Part shown: positions 35,707 through 44,653 of the stretch, piece after piece
Numbering within the stretch: the first letter of the stretch is position 1
How the letters are laid out: the number at the start of each line of letters is the position of its first letter
Source of the DNA: Rosistilla oblonga
GTDB lineage: Bacteria; Planctomycetota; Planctomycetia; Pirellulales; Pirellulaceae
Direction: 5' to 3'
Assembly (NCBI RefSeq): GCF_007751715.1
Contig: NZ_CP036292.1
Coordinates: forward strand, 6,517,339 to 6,581,338
DNA: 64,000 nt
Program-made: the position numbers and the translations under genes
Notes under the pieces: model-generated
What the model saw: the letters and a program-made list of their open reading frames with translations, nothing else
Database searches by the model: none
Told to the model about the DNA's origin: nothing

Positions 35707-37464
35707 TCACGCGTTTTCCAATTCGGGTGAATTGGCGGCGAAACGATCCAGAACCGGATCGAGTCCCAGCGATCGGTACATCGTCGCCAGGTGTTGATTG
35801 CGAGCGGCCAACGCGCTGCGATCTTCCACGCCGCGAGCTTGGACTATTTTCTGAGCTTTGCGAAAGAGGTTTGCGTTCATATTAGCAGACGCCGCCTGAT
35901 CGGCGATCGCCGCAGCCTGGGCCGCTCCGAACGCAGCGTGCAGGATTTCGTCGTCGGCCGCCATGAATTGACGGTACGATCCAGGATCGCCACAGCGCCC
36001 GCTGCGCCCCGCCAATTGGCGATCGATCCGCGCGGACGCGTGCAATTCGGTCCCGATCACGTGCAGTCCACCCGCGTCGCGGACCGAATCGGCCAGCCGG
36101 ATATCGGTTCCACGCCCCGCCATGTTCGTCGCCACGGTCACGCGTCCGGATTGCCCCGCCGCGGCGATGATCTCCGCTTCGCGTTCGGGATTTGTCGCGT
36201 TGAGCACTTCCGATTCGATCCCCTCGCGTCGCAGCCGATCGGCCAATCGCTGCGACTGCTCGACCGTTCGCGTTCCGATCAGCACCGCTCGGCCGGCTCG
36301 CAACATCTGCTGCGTCTCGCCGGCAACGGCGTCCCACTTCTCCGTTTGGTTGCGGCAAACGATCTCCGGCAACGTCTGGCGTTGCGAAGGAGAGTGCGAG
36401 GCAACTTGCGTGACCTGTAATCCATAGACTGTCTGGAACTCGCGACGCGATTCGATCGCCGTTCCCGTCATGCCACTCAGGTTGGGGAACCGCTGCACAA
36501 AGTCCTGAACCGTCACCTGCGCGATCGGCCGAGTCTCATTGGTCAGCGACAACTGCTCGCGAGCTTCGATCGCCTGCTGCACTCCGCCGCTCCAGGAACG
36601 TCCGTCCGCCGTTCGACCGGTGTATTCATCGACGATCACGATCTTTCCATCGCGGACCAGGTAGTGCTTGTCGCGGTGGAAGTGAACGTTTACATAAATC
36701 GCGCGTTCGATCGCATGCAAGACGTCGGTCATCGCTAGCGGATTCATCGCCGGCGGCATCGCTTGCCGATAGACTCGAGCGCGGCCTGCCGCTGTCAACG
36801 CAACCAATCCGGAGTCGGGCATCACGCAGTAATCGCGAGTCGCTTCGAAGACTGGAGATGCGTCGGCGGCCCAGCGGTAGGAAGCTTCAGTGGCTGGCCC
36901 CGCGCCGGCTTGCGAGCCACTGATGATCAGCGGCGACGTCGCTTCATCGATCAACAAGCTGTCCGCTTCATCGACCAGCAGCGTTTGCGGAGGCCGCTGC
37001 AGCAGATCGGTCGCGGGCTGCTGACGCTGCGTAAGACAGTCGCGGAGGTAGTCGAAGCCGAATTCGCGGATCGTGCCGTAGGTGATGTCGCATCGGTAGG
37101 CGGCGCGGCGATCGTCGCTGCTGACGCCCGCGGCGACGACGCCGCAGGAAAGGCCCAACCGCTGAAAAACGGGACTCAACAGATTCGCATCGCGCTGCGC
37201 CAGATAGTCGTTCGCCGTGCAGACCAGCACGCCATCGCTGTGCCTTGCCAGCAGCGAGATCGCCGGAACCGCAGCCACCGTCTTCCCCTCGCCGGTCGCC
37301 AGTTCGGTAATCGAACGGGCCAGCAGTTTTTCGCTGACCTGGAACTGGTTGGCTCGCAAACCAAAGCCCAACTCCGCCCGGATCGCCTCGTCCGCCCGAC
37401 TCAGTTGGCGCTGCACTTCGCTGCGGTCGAGCGCGATCAACGGCTGAGCCAACGGAGAGAACAC
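35707..37464 (-). CDS. short SecA-like ATPase (accessory SecA paralogue)
   Basis: 585 aa from GTG at 37462-37464, which is the first possible start because an in-frame TGA lies three codons upstream. SecA motor features are intact: ATGEGKT at 56-62 (Walker A), DEAD at 165-168 with the SecA extension SLLIDEATSPLIISG, peptide-crosslinking region (~205-340, DKHYLVRDGKIVIVDEYTGR), the LSGMTGTA block, and NBD2 with TNMAGRGTDIRL, GLHVIGTELHASARIDRQL and GRSGRCGDPGS. The chain stops soon after the start of the scaffold helix (FRKAQKIVQ). It lacks most of the helical scaffold, two-helix finger, wing and zinc-binding tail of housekeeping SecA (~900 aa). Probably an accessory or specialised SecA; it cannot be assumed to drive general export. 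Confidence 0.88.
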   Translation of the reverse strand: MFSPLAQPLIALDRSEVQRQLSRADEAIRAELGFGLRANQFQVSEKLLARSITELATGEGKTVAAVPAISLLARHSDGVLVCTANDYLAQRDANLLSPVFQRLGLSCGVVAAGVSSDDRRAAYRCDITYGTIREFGFDYLRDCLTQRQQPATDLLQRPPQTLLVDEADSLLIDEATSPLIISGSQAGAGPATEASYRWAADASPVFEATRDYCVMPDSGLVALTAAGRARVYRQAMPPAMNPLAMTDVLHAIERAIYVNVHFHRDKHYLVRDGKIVIVDEYTGRTADGRSWSGGVQQAIEAREQLSLTNETRPIAQVTVQDFVQRFPNLSGMTGTAIESRREFQTVYGLQVTQVASHSPSQRQTLPEIVCRNQTEKWDAVAGETQQMLRAGRAVLIGTRTVEQSQRLADRLRREGIESEVLNATNPEREAEIIAAAGQSGRVTVATNMAGRGTDIRLADSVRDAGGLHVIGTELHASARIDRQLAGRSGRCGDPGSYRQFMAADDEILHAAFGAAQAAAIADQAASANMNANLFRKAQKIVQARGVEDRSALAARNQHLATMYRSLGLDPVLDRFAANSPELENA

Positions 37465-37503
37465 GATTTTTCAAGCCCGATCGAGATTGGGGAGGATCCA
37501 GAA

Positions 37504-37522
37504 ACCTGCACCCTGTGCAGGT
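37504..37522. repeat. small hairpin upstream of the SecA-like gene
   Basis: Perfect arms ACCTGCAC and GTGCAGGT with a 3-nt loop, about 40-60 nt ahead of the GTG start in the 200-nt gap between the SecA-like gene and the small Cys/His gene. Could be an operator or a weak attenuator; no matching second site seen. Confidence 0.35.
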
Positions 37523-37665
37523 CGTCTCCATGATACCTGTCACAATTACAGGATGCAGATGGCTGAACCCTGCGCCGGCAACTCGGCAATCGATTGTGCC
37601 GGTTGATTGGGCTATGCGCAGAGAAGGGCGCGGGTGCTACCGACGCCAACGGCTTTCGCATTCCG

Positions 37666-38067
37666 CTACTTTTTCAGATGGCCGACGCTGGTCTGAAAGT
37701 ATTTGCGGCGGCGGGTGGCGGTTTGCGTGGCGGCTTCGCGCTGCTGCCCTTGCAGGTCTTCGAGATTTGCTTCGCAATACCGGCAACCGATCCGTTGGAC
37801 GTGGAAGCGGACATATTCCGCCGCCTGGTCGTCCATCACTCCCAGCAGGAACTGCCCCAGTTCCTCGCGACTGAGACAGGAGACGCGGTGCCGCCGCCAG
37901 ATCGCTCCCAAACCGTGCATCCCCGCATCCTGTTGGCCGCGGAGTGTGGCGAGGCGTTGGTGCAAGTCGTTGTCGTCTCGCAGTTCGGCTTCGATTTCCG
38001 CCATCTGCGCCGCGGGGAGCGATTCATCGAGAAAGGCCTGCAAATCGGCATCGGTTCGTTCGGACAT
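37666..38067 (-). CDS. small Cys/His (zinc-finger-like) protein
   Basis: 133 aa, no signal peptide or membrane segment. The N-terminal half (~1-45) is helical and acidic (ADLQAFLDESLPAAQMAEIE). The C-terminal part has SCLSREELGQFLLGVMDD followed by a compact His/Cys cluster FHVQRIGCRYCEANLEDL. This order (short helix, H, CxxC) resembles the zinc-binding anti-sigma fold, but no sigma-factor gene is adjacent. It lies 201 nt upstream of the SecA-like gene on the same strand. Function unknown. Confidence 0.65.
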   Translation of the reverse strand: MSERTDADLQAFLDESLPAAQMAEIEAELRDDNDLHQRLATLRGQQDAGMHGLGAIWRRHRVSCLSREELGQFLLGVMDDQAAEYVRFHVQRIGCRYCEANLEDLQGQQREAATQTATRRRKYFQTSVGHLKK

Positions 38068-38370
38068 ACGTATTCTGCGTGAGAGCGTTCAGACAAAGTG
38101 GGATCGATCGGGTAAATGGATAGGCTCGGTTTGAGATCGATCGGGGGCGCAAAAAATTGCCGTTTGGGCGTTCTTTATCGTACATCCCCCGCCGGGCTGC
38201 CGCTGGTCGGTTTGAATCGATCTCGGTAAAATCGCGTATCTTGGCCAGCTGGCAGCTCTTACAACCGTGGCGCATCGCATGCGATCTGGCTGGAGCATTG
38301 ACGGCGGCAGTAGGTCAGTGAACATTCCCTCCCCCAATCAAGTCATTCCACACCAGGCAGCGGATAAATT
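38068..38370. other. divergent intergenic region, no gene
   Basis: 303 nt between the small Cys/His gene (minus) and fumC (plus). It must hold both promoters. No repeat, RNA or clear promoter motif was recognised. Confidence 0.5.
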
Positions 38371-39795
38371 ATGAGTGAATATCGAGTCGAACGCGATTCC
38401 ATGGGCGAAGTTCAGGTTCCTGCAGAGGCCTACTACGGCGCTCAAACCCAACGCGCCGTGGAAAACTTTCCGATCAGCGGTTGGCGTCTGCCCGGCCCGA
38501 TGATTCAAGCGATGGGCCTGGTCAAATTCGCTGCCGCTCGCGCCAACTACGACCTCGGCAAACTGACCGGTTCGGGAATGAATCCACTGACCGAACACGA
38601 TGTCGAGTGTCTGTCGAAGGCTTGCCGCGAAGTTGCCGATGGCGGGTTGGCCGACCAGTTTCCGATCGACGTCTTCCAGACTGGATCGGGAACCAGCAGC
38701 AACATGAACGTCAACGAAGTCATCTCCAACCGAGCGATCGAATTGGCGGGTGGCGACCGGTTCGCCGAAAAGAAGACGATCCATCCGAACGATCACGTCA
38801 ACATGGGGCAGAGCACCAACGACACCTTCCCGACCGCGATCCACGTCGCCGTGGGGATCGAAATCAAAGAGCGTTTGATTCCGGCGTTGCAGCGGCTGCG
38901 CGACAGCTTGCAAGAAAAGGCGACAGCTTGGGACCAATTGATCAAGATCGGACGCACCCACTTGATGGACGCCACGCCACTGCGACTGGGACAAGAGATC
39001 GGTGGCTTTGTCCGCCAGATCGACCTCTCGATCGGCCGCGCCCAATCCGCGATCGCTGCGGTTTGCGAACTGCCAGTCGGCGGGACGGCTGTCGGCACCG
39101 GGATCAACACCCATCCCGAATTTGGCCGCCGCGTGTCGGAGATTCTGGCCAGCGAAACGAACATCGATTTCGTGGAAGCTGAAAACCACTTCGAAGCCAA
39201 CGCCCAACGCGATGGTTTGGTCGAATGCCACGGACAACTGAAGTGCATCGCCCAGACGCTGTTCAACGTTTCGAATAACATCCGATGGTTGGGCAGCGGC
39301 CCTCGCTGCGGCTTCTTTGAATTGAAGCTGCCCAGTCGCCAACCCGGCAGCTCGATCATGCCAGGCAAAGTCAATCCGGTGATGTGCGAAAGCATGATGC
39401 AGTTGAACGCCCGCGTCGTCGGCAACGACGCCTGCATCACGATGTCGGGAGCGACCGGCGGCAATTTCCAGCTGAACATCATGATGCCCGTGATGGCTCA
39501 AACGACTCTCGAGTCGATCCATCTGCTGGCCGCCGGAACCGAAGCGTTTGTCGATTTCTGCGTCGCGGAATTGGAAGCCAATCCCGAAGCGTGCGAAGCT
39601 GCCGTCGAACAGAGCCTTTCGATGTGCACCAGCCTGAACCCATTGATCGGTTACGACATGGCGGCCAAGTTGGCCAAAGAGGCGTTTGCGACCGGCAAGA
39701 CGATCCGCGAACTGTGCCGCGAAAAGGGGATCCTGCCCGAAGAGACGCTGACCGAAGCGTTGGATCCGATGAGCATGACCGAACCGCACGAATAA
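38371..39795 (+). CDS. fumC: class II fumarate hydratase
   Basis: 474 aa iron-independent fumarase of the TCA cycle, a cytosolic homotetramer interconverting fumarate and malate. It begins RVERDSMGEVQVPAEAYYGA and shows each superfamily block: SGTSSNMNVNEVISNRA, GQSTNDTFPTAIHVA, KIGRTHLMDATPLRLGQE with the conserved His, and the signature GSSIMPGKVNPVMCE with the catalytic Ser in the mobile loop. VGTGINTHPEF and the C-terminal LIGYDMAAKLAKEAF match fumarase rather than aspartase. Single gene, convergent with the NfeD-type gene across a hairpin. Confidence 0.96.
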   Translation: MSEYRVERDSMGEVQVPAEAYYGAQTQRAVENFPISGWRLPGPMIQAMGLVKFAAARANYDLGKLTGSGMNPLTEHDVECLSKACREVADGGLADQFPIDVFQTGSGTSSNMNVNEVISNRAIELAGGDRFAEKKTIHPNDHVNMGQSTNDTFPTAIHVAVGIEIKERLIPALQRLRDSLQEKATAWDQLIKIGRTHLMDATPLRLGQEIGGFVRQIDLSIGRAQSAIAAVCELPVGGTAVGTGINTHPEFGRRVSEILASETNIDFVEAENHFEANAQRDGLVECHGQLKCIAQTLFNVSNNIRWLGSGPRCGFFELKLPSRQPGSSIMPGKVNPVMCESMMQLNARVVGNDACITMSGATGGNFQLNIMMPVMAQTTLESIHLLAAGTEAFVDFCVAELEANPEACEAAVEQSLSMCTSLNPLIGYDMAAKLAKEAFATGKTIRELCREKGILPEETLTEALDPMSMTEPHE

Positions 39796-39824
39796 TCGTT
39801 GCGGGACGCGTCGCTGGGACAGTC

Positions 39825-39850
39825 GGCTTCGCTTCGATCGAAGCGAAGCC
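39825..39850. terminator. palindrome between convergent genes
   Basis: Perfect 26-bp palindrome (GGCTTCGCTTCGA and its complement) centred between the stops of fumC and the NfeD-type gene. It could serve both strands; no long T-run on either side. Confidence 0.55.
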
Positions 39851-39875
39851 CGACAACGCCCCCAGCGTTTTCGAA

Positions 39876-41405
39876 TCAAGTGGTCGAACGGACGACCACG
39901 CGGGTGCCGTGCTTCTGAACGATCTTCACCCCTTTGCCCGCTTCGACAAATTCTCCTTCGGTGATCACGTCGACCAGTTCGTCGCCAAAGGCGGCTTTCC
40001 CCGCCGGACGCAGTGGTGAGGTGGCGATTCCCGCATCGCCGACGTCGACCTGTTCCCAGGCTGCCGGCCGATTCGAAGCGGAATAGGCAGTCCCCACGGC
40101 GACGGCAGCCGCTTGGTCGTCGACCTCTGGCGGCAGCAGGGCGATCCGGCGAAAGAGCGGAAAGTCCAGCAGATAACGGCTGCCGACCATCGCTAACACA
40201 ACAAAGGCGATCATCGACGCACCGACTGTCGCCAGCGTCTTGTTCAGCTGCATCAGATCGCGGGTGCTTTCGGGCCAGACGACGTTTCGCGACGCCATCA
40301 CAAGCGATCCGAGGACCAGCAGGAAGCCGGAGATCCCGGGGACACCAAATCCAGGGATCACGAAGATCTCACACGCGATGAAGATCAACCCAACGGCAAA
40401 CAACGTCACCTCTAACCAGCCCGACGTTCCGCCCAGGAAGCGACTCCAGAAGAACAATCCAAAACAGAGCGTCGAGACCAGCCCGCCCATTCCCAAACCG
40501 GGGGCACTGAATTCGATGAAGATCGCCAACAGACCGATCACGAATAACAGGAACGTAATCAGCGGCAGGTTCAACACCCACACCAAGGTATCGATGGCGG
40601 TTTGGGCGAGCACCTTGGGCTCTTTGGCGATTCCCAGTTGTTCGTAGAGTTCGGTTTTGGAATCGGCCAGGCCGTTGGCGATCTGCAGTTCGACGGCTCG
40701 CTTGCCGGTGACGGTTAAAAACGTATTTTCGCGAGCCTCCATCACCGGCTTGCCCTGCTGCCAGTCCTCTGCATCGGGCAACGAATCCCATTCGGCTTTG
40801 GTGTAATACCAAACGCGGCCGTCCTGTTTGTGCGTCGCTTGGAAGACCTGGACATCCTTGTGCATCATCGCTTCGGCGAGCGCTGGCGGCCGGCCGCCGG
40901 CATCGGCGACTTCGCGAATGTCGGCGACCATTTTACTGAGGATCTTTTCGGGAGCGTATTTGAACGGGCCACCCAAGATCTCTTGAGCGATCACACCGGC
41001 GTCCCCCAACATCGCGCCGGGGCGCATGATGATTTCGTCGCATCCGAGCGCTGCGATCGCTGCTCCGCTGATCGCTTGGTTTTCGACATAGGCGACCGTC
41101 TTGGCCCACTTCAGATCGCGCAGCCGCCGGGCGATATCGAAGCTAACGTCGGCAAAACCGCCGGGGCTATCGATGTCGATAATCACCACATCAACTCCCA
41201 TTTCGCGAGCCTCGTCCAGCTTGCGATCCAGAAACGCACCGGTCAGCGGCGTGATCTCGCCATGCAGCGGGATCACGACAGCGGTTGCCGCCGCAGGCTT
41301 TTCGGCCGCGGGCATTTCCTCTGCCGGTTCCTGAGCCAAGCCGCTCAGCGGCGAAGCCGCAAACAGTAAGATCAGCCCGAGGCTGCGAACGATATTCCCG
41401 AACAT
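39876..41405 (-). CDS. NfeD-family membrane-bound serine protease
   Basis: 509 aa. Signal peptide (MFGNIVRSLGLILLFAASPL), then a ClpP/crotonase-fold protease domain (~40-240) with IIDIDSPGGFADVSFDIARR and the Ser-containing active-site loop NQAISGAAIAALGCDEI. About five membrane segments follow (~275-430, e.g. FIACEIFVIPGFGVPGISGF). The C-terminal OB fold (~440-509, GKAAFGDELVDVITEGEFVE) is the NfeD soluble domain. Long NfeD proteins usually work with stomatin-like SPFH partners in membrane quality control; none is adjacent here. Start ATG at 41403-41405 has GGAAGCGAG upstream. Confidence 0.92.
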   Translation of the reverse strand: MFGNIVRSLGLILLFAASPLSGLAQEPAEEMPAAEKPAAATAVVIPLHGEITPLTGAFLDRKLDEAREMGVDVVIIDIDSPGGFADVSFDIARRLRDLKWAKTVAYVENQAISGAAIAALGCDEIIMRPGAMLGDAGVIAQEILGGPFKYAPEKILSKMVADIREVADAGGRPPALAEAMMHKDVQVFQATHKQDGRVWYYTKAEWDSLPDAEDWQQGKPVMEARENTFLTVTGKRAVELQIANGLADSKTELYEQLGIAKEPKVLAQTAIDTLVWVLNLPLITFLLFVIGLLAIFIEFSAPGLGMGGLVSTLCFGLFFWSRFLGGTSGWLEVTLFAVGLIFIACEIFVIPGFGVPGISGFLLVLGSLVMASRNVVWPESTRDLMQLNKTLATVGASMIAFVVLAMVGSRYLLDFPLFRRIALLPPEVDDQAAAVAVGTAYSASNRPAAWEQVDVGDAGIATSPLRPAGKAAFGDELVDVITEGEFVEAGKGVKIVQKHGTRVVVRSTT

Positions 41406-41831
41406 CAGAGTCTCGCTTCCATTAATCCGCCAGTGGCAACGCGTTGTGTTTCCATTATAGGAAATCCGCCCACCCGCGTTAAAGGCTTGTTACCGTGAGA
41501 TCCGAGGCGCATTTTTTGCTAAGAACATGCCATAAAGCCGTTTATTGGCCCCTGCTTAGCAGCTTCGCGCCCCCCGGCCGCTCTAGCTCGATCCGACCGA
41601 CCAACCCCCTTCTGCTGGTGTGGATTGTCGCTCTCGAGCGATGCCCACTGGCTTACCCCGAAAGAGGCATCCCCCGAACGCAGATCCGCCATGCTTTGAA
41701 ACCTGCACAACGTGTCTACGCAACCGCATGAAAAAACATCGCCACAACAAAACGATTGATCGTCCTCGAGGCTCGCGATAGGATACGATTCGCGTCGACG
41801 TCTACTCTTCCGCGTCCAAAGGCGAACCATC
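41406..41831. other. divergent intergenic region, no gene
   Basis: 426 nt between the NfeD-type gene (minus) and the Hsp70-like gene (plus). Short open frames here have no protein-like composition. Promoters for both genes are expected; none could be assigned, and no CIRCE-type inverted repeat was seen. Confidence 0.5.
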
Positions 41832-43634
41832 ATGGCGACTCCAAAACATCTTGCAGTTGGGATCGATCTGGGGACTACGTTTTCATCTCTCGCCTACTTG
41901 GACAGCGAAGGCCGGCCGCAGACGGTCCCCAATGCCGAGGGTGATCTGACAACCCCCAGCGCTGTCTTCTTCGACCGCACGCGACCGGTGGTGGGATGTG
42001 AAGCGATCGAGGCGGGGACGATCGAACCGGAGCGGTTGGCCTTGTTTGCCAAACGGGATGTTGGAGAGCAGGCTTATGAAAAGCAGATTCGCGGCGAATC
42101 GCTTCCGCCCGAAGTCGTTCAGGCGCTGGTCTTGAAAAAGTTGATCGACGACGCACAGCCGCGATTGGGGAAGATCACAAAAGCGGTAGTCACCGTTCCC
42201 GCCTTCTTCAACGAACCGTGCCGCAAGGCGACGCAAGATGCCGGCCGTTTGATCGGTTTAGAAATCCTGGACATCATCAACGAACCAACCGCCGCGGCGA
42301 TCGCGTATGGCGTGCAGACTGGCTTCCTAGCCAGCGATGGGACCAGCGAACATCGCCGCCGCGTGCTGGTCTACGATCTCGGTGGCGGCACGTTTGACGT
42401 GACGGTGATGGAAATCGATGGGATGCGGTACCGGGCGTTGGCAACCGCGGGAGACGTCTATCTTGGCGGCATCGACTGGGACACTCGGATCGTCGACTAC
42501 GCATGCGAGCAGTTCATGTTGGAACACGATTGCGATCCACGCGTCGATCCCGCGTTGGCTCAAGAGTTGACAAGAAAAGCGACGTTGGCAAAACACGCGT
42601 TATGTCAGCGCGATGAGTTCCCGATCGTCTTCACTCACGAAGGACATCGGTTTAAGCTGCCGCTGTCGCGGGAGAAGTTTGAGTTTTTGACATCGGACTT
42701 TGTCGATCGCACGATCCTGACGATGCAGATGGCAGTCCGCGATGCTCGGCTGTCGATGAGGGAACTGTCGCGGATCATCCTCGTCGGTGGATCGACTCGA
42801 ATGCCGATGATCCAAACGGCTGTCGAAGCGGCGACGGGACAACAGGTCGACCGCACGCTCTCGCCCGACGAAGCGATCGGTCAGGGAGCGGCATTGTACG
42901 CGGGCTTGTTGCTGCGCAGCGGAGGGAGCAAGATCGTGGGGATGTCGGTTAGCAACGTCAACTCGCACGACCTCGGTGTCTTGGCGATCGAAAACGCGAC
43001 CGGACGGCCGCGCCGGCAGATCATGATCCCTCGCAACAACGCGCTGCCAGCCAAGCGAACGGTTCGCTTTCGCACGCATCAGCCCGACCAAAGCAGCGTC
43101 AAAATCCAGGTCGTCGAAGGGGGAGACGACAGCGGCAACGACGCCACGCAGATCGGCAGCTGCGTAATCGACGAACTGCCCGATACGCTGCCGCAGGGGA
43201 CTTCGGTCGATGTTCAGTTCCGCTACAGCGGTGATGGACGCTTGCGAGTGACGGCGACGATGCCCGATATCGACCGCCAGGTTCGCTTGACATTGAATCG
43301 CGATGCGGGCCTGACGCCCGACACCTTCGATTATTGGCAGCAGCGAATCGCCGACGGGATGCCTGACAGTTCGGTCGATTCCTTCCCGCGGTCGCAGGCG
43401 AGTGAACCTTCGAGGGGCCTGGACAGTCCTGATGATTCGAGCGACGATCAAGTAACGGGATTTGTCGTGCGAACCGATGCCAAACACGTTGGAAAGAAGA
43501 GCAAGACAGCCCGATCCCAAGAAGCTGTGGTCGCAACGCAGGATGCCGGAAAATCGTCTCCAGAACCAGCCTCTCCCACTCCCCCGATGCCCGATTTTTC
43601 GTCGCTGAAAAGCATGACGAAGAAGAAAAAATAG
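41832..43634 (+). CDS. Hsp70/DnaK-like protein lacking the helical lid
   Basis: 600 aa. A full Hsp70 ATPase domain (~1-375): phosphate-1 loop VGIDLGTTFSSLAYLD, VTVPAFFNEPCRKATQDAGR, NEPTAAAIAYG, phosphate-2 VYDLGGGTFDVTVMEIDG, and adenosine motif RIILVGGSTRMPMIQTAVEA. A substrate-binding beta domain follows (~385-505, ending RLRVTATMPDIDRQVRLTL). The alpha-helical lid of DnaK is missing; in its place is a ~95-residue Ser/Pro/Lys-rich, probably disordered tail ending in Lys residues. It is a paralogue, not the housekeeping DnaK; no grpE or dnaJ is nearby. The KaiC-like ATPase gene starts 14 nt downstream, so the two are co-transcribed. Confidence 0.9.
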   Translation: MATPKHLAVGIDLGTTFSSLAYLDSEGRPQTVPNAEGDLTTPSAVFFDRTRPVVGCEAIEAGTIEPERLALFAKRDVGEQAYEKQIRGESLPPEVVQALVLKKLIDDAQPRLGKITKAVVTVPAFFNEPCRKATQDAGRLIGLEILDIINEPTAAAIAYGVQTGFLASDGTSEHRRRVLVYDLGGGTFDVTVMEIDGMRYRALATAGDVYLGGIDWDTRIVDYACEQFMLEHDCDPRVDPALAQELTRKATLAKHALCQRDEFPIVFTHEGHRFKLPLSREKFEFLTSDFVDRTILTMQMAVRDARLSMRELSRIILVGGSTRMPMIQTAVEAATGQQVDRTLSPDEAIGQGAALYAGLLLRSGGSKIVGMSVSNVNSHDLGVLAIENATGRPRRQIMIPRNNALPAKRTVRFRTHQPDQSSVKIQVVEGGDDSGNDATQIGSCVIDELPDTLPQGTSVDVQFRYSGDGRLRVTATMPDIDRQVRLTLNRDAGLTPDTFDYWQQRIADGMPDSSVDSFPRSQASEPSRGLDSPDDSSDDQVTGFVVRTDAKHVGKKSKTARSQEAVVATQDAGKSSPEPASPTPPMPDFSSLKSMTKKKK

Positions 43635-43648
43635 CCTGAGCCTACCCA

Positions 43649-44542
43649 ATGCCCGAACGCCTCTCGACCGGTAATCCTGCACTCGATCAAATGCTCGGCG
43701 GCGGCTTGCTGCCAGGAACACTAACGGTTGTCGCGGGAGCGACCGGAATCGGCAAGACGCAGCTGGGGATCAGCTATCTATTTGCTGGCCGCCCGCAAAA
43801 CGAACCGCTTGGGGCGATGTTGGACCTGAGTGCGCGAGGCGATTCGCAAAACCACGACGGCTATGCCCAGCGTCTGTTCGATGCCGATTGGCGCAGCGTC
43901 GCCCCCGACTCGATGCCCTCGGGATCGGGCAATGAGTGGGTGTTTGATTCGCAGGTGCGGATGCCCAACGGACTGAACATGCTGGGGTATTCCGGACGCC
44001 GCGTGGTCCGCGATCAAATGGATCCCGATCAATGGAACGAGTGGCAGCGGCAATTGAACCGCAGCCTGAACAAGATGATTGGATTTTTGTACGGTCATCT
44101 AGTTCGCGGCACGCGGCGGTTTGTGATCGATGGGATCGAACCGTCGGATCGTCCGGAGGATTCGCTACAGATGGAGTTGTTCGAATACGCTTACCACCGC
44201 GTAATGCGGCAGGAACACGACTGGGTCGCCCGCGATCTGCTGCGACAGGACTTCCGGCACTACGCCGATCAAGTGACCGCACACGCCTACAGCAACTCCG
44301 AAGCCGCCTGCCTGCTATTGTGCACAACTCCCGAATCGATGCTGGATCAATTGATCGATCGCCCGCTGGCCAACGGCGATCTGGGAGCGTTAGCAAACAC
44401 ATTGATCTACATGGGCAAGATTCGCGACGGGCTGCAGATGCGGCGAGGTCTGCACATCGCCAAGCATCGCGGCAGCCGGTGCGATGACAACGTGCGGTTG
44501 TTCGAGATCGATGATTCCGGACTGCAGCTATCGGCCGGCTAA
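43649..44542 (+). CDS. RecA/KaiC-like ATPase
   Basis: 297 aa. The opening STGNPALDQMLGGGLLPGTL is the typical KaiC/RadA start, followed by Walker A GATGIGKT at 30-37. A hydrophobic strand ending in Asp (RRFVIDGIEPSD, ~153-164) is the likely Walker B. Further conserved-looking parts are DLSARGDSQNHDGYAQRLFD and NTLIYMGKIRDGLQMRRGLH, the latter like the end of KaiC domains. Only one ATPase domain is present, so it is not a clock KaiC. The 14-nt gap to the lidless Hsp70 points to a joint job. Function unknown. Confidence 0.82.
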   Translation: MPERLSTGNPALDQMLGGGLLPGTLTVVAGATGIGKTQLGISYLFAGRPQNEPLGAMLDLSARGDSQNHDGYAQRLFDADWRSVAPDSMPSGSGNEWVFDSQVRMPNGLNMLGYSGRRVVRDQMDPDQWNEWQRQLNRSLNKMIGFLYGHLVRGTRRFVIDGIEPSDRPEDSLQMELFEYAYHRVMRQEHDWVARDLLRQDFRHYADQVTAHAYSNSEAACLLLCTTPESMLDQLIDRPLANGDLGALANTLIYMGKIRDGLQMRRGLHIAKHRGSRCDDNVRLFEIDDSGLQLSAG

Positions 44543-44564
44543 GCAGGTCGTATTGTATTTTTTC

Positions 44565-44631
44565 GTTTAACCGCGAGCCCATCGGGCCGCGCGGCCTTGA
44601 AAAACGCGGGGCGATGCCCGCGCGGTTAAAC
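44565..44631. repeat. palindromic intergenic element, GTTTAACCGCG ends
   Basis: Perfect 11-bp outer arms GTTTAACCGCG (44565-44575) and CGCGGTTAAAC (44621-44631), with nested GC-rich pairings inside (GCCCATCGGGC, GCGGGGCGATGCCCGC). It lies between the stops of two convergent genes and could work as a bidirectional terminator or be a REP-type repeat. Confidence 0.65.
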
Positions 44632-44653
44632 TGGAAAACTCCCTGCTTGCTGC

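Noticed and set aside
38338-39879. 513-codon minus-strand open frame
   Set aside because: Antisense shadow of fumC; Asp/Arg/Gln-rich translation with no domain.
42600-43721. 373-codon minus-strand open frame
   Set aside because: Antisense to the Hsp70-like gene; Arg-rich composition typical of shadows.
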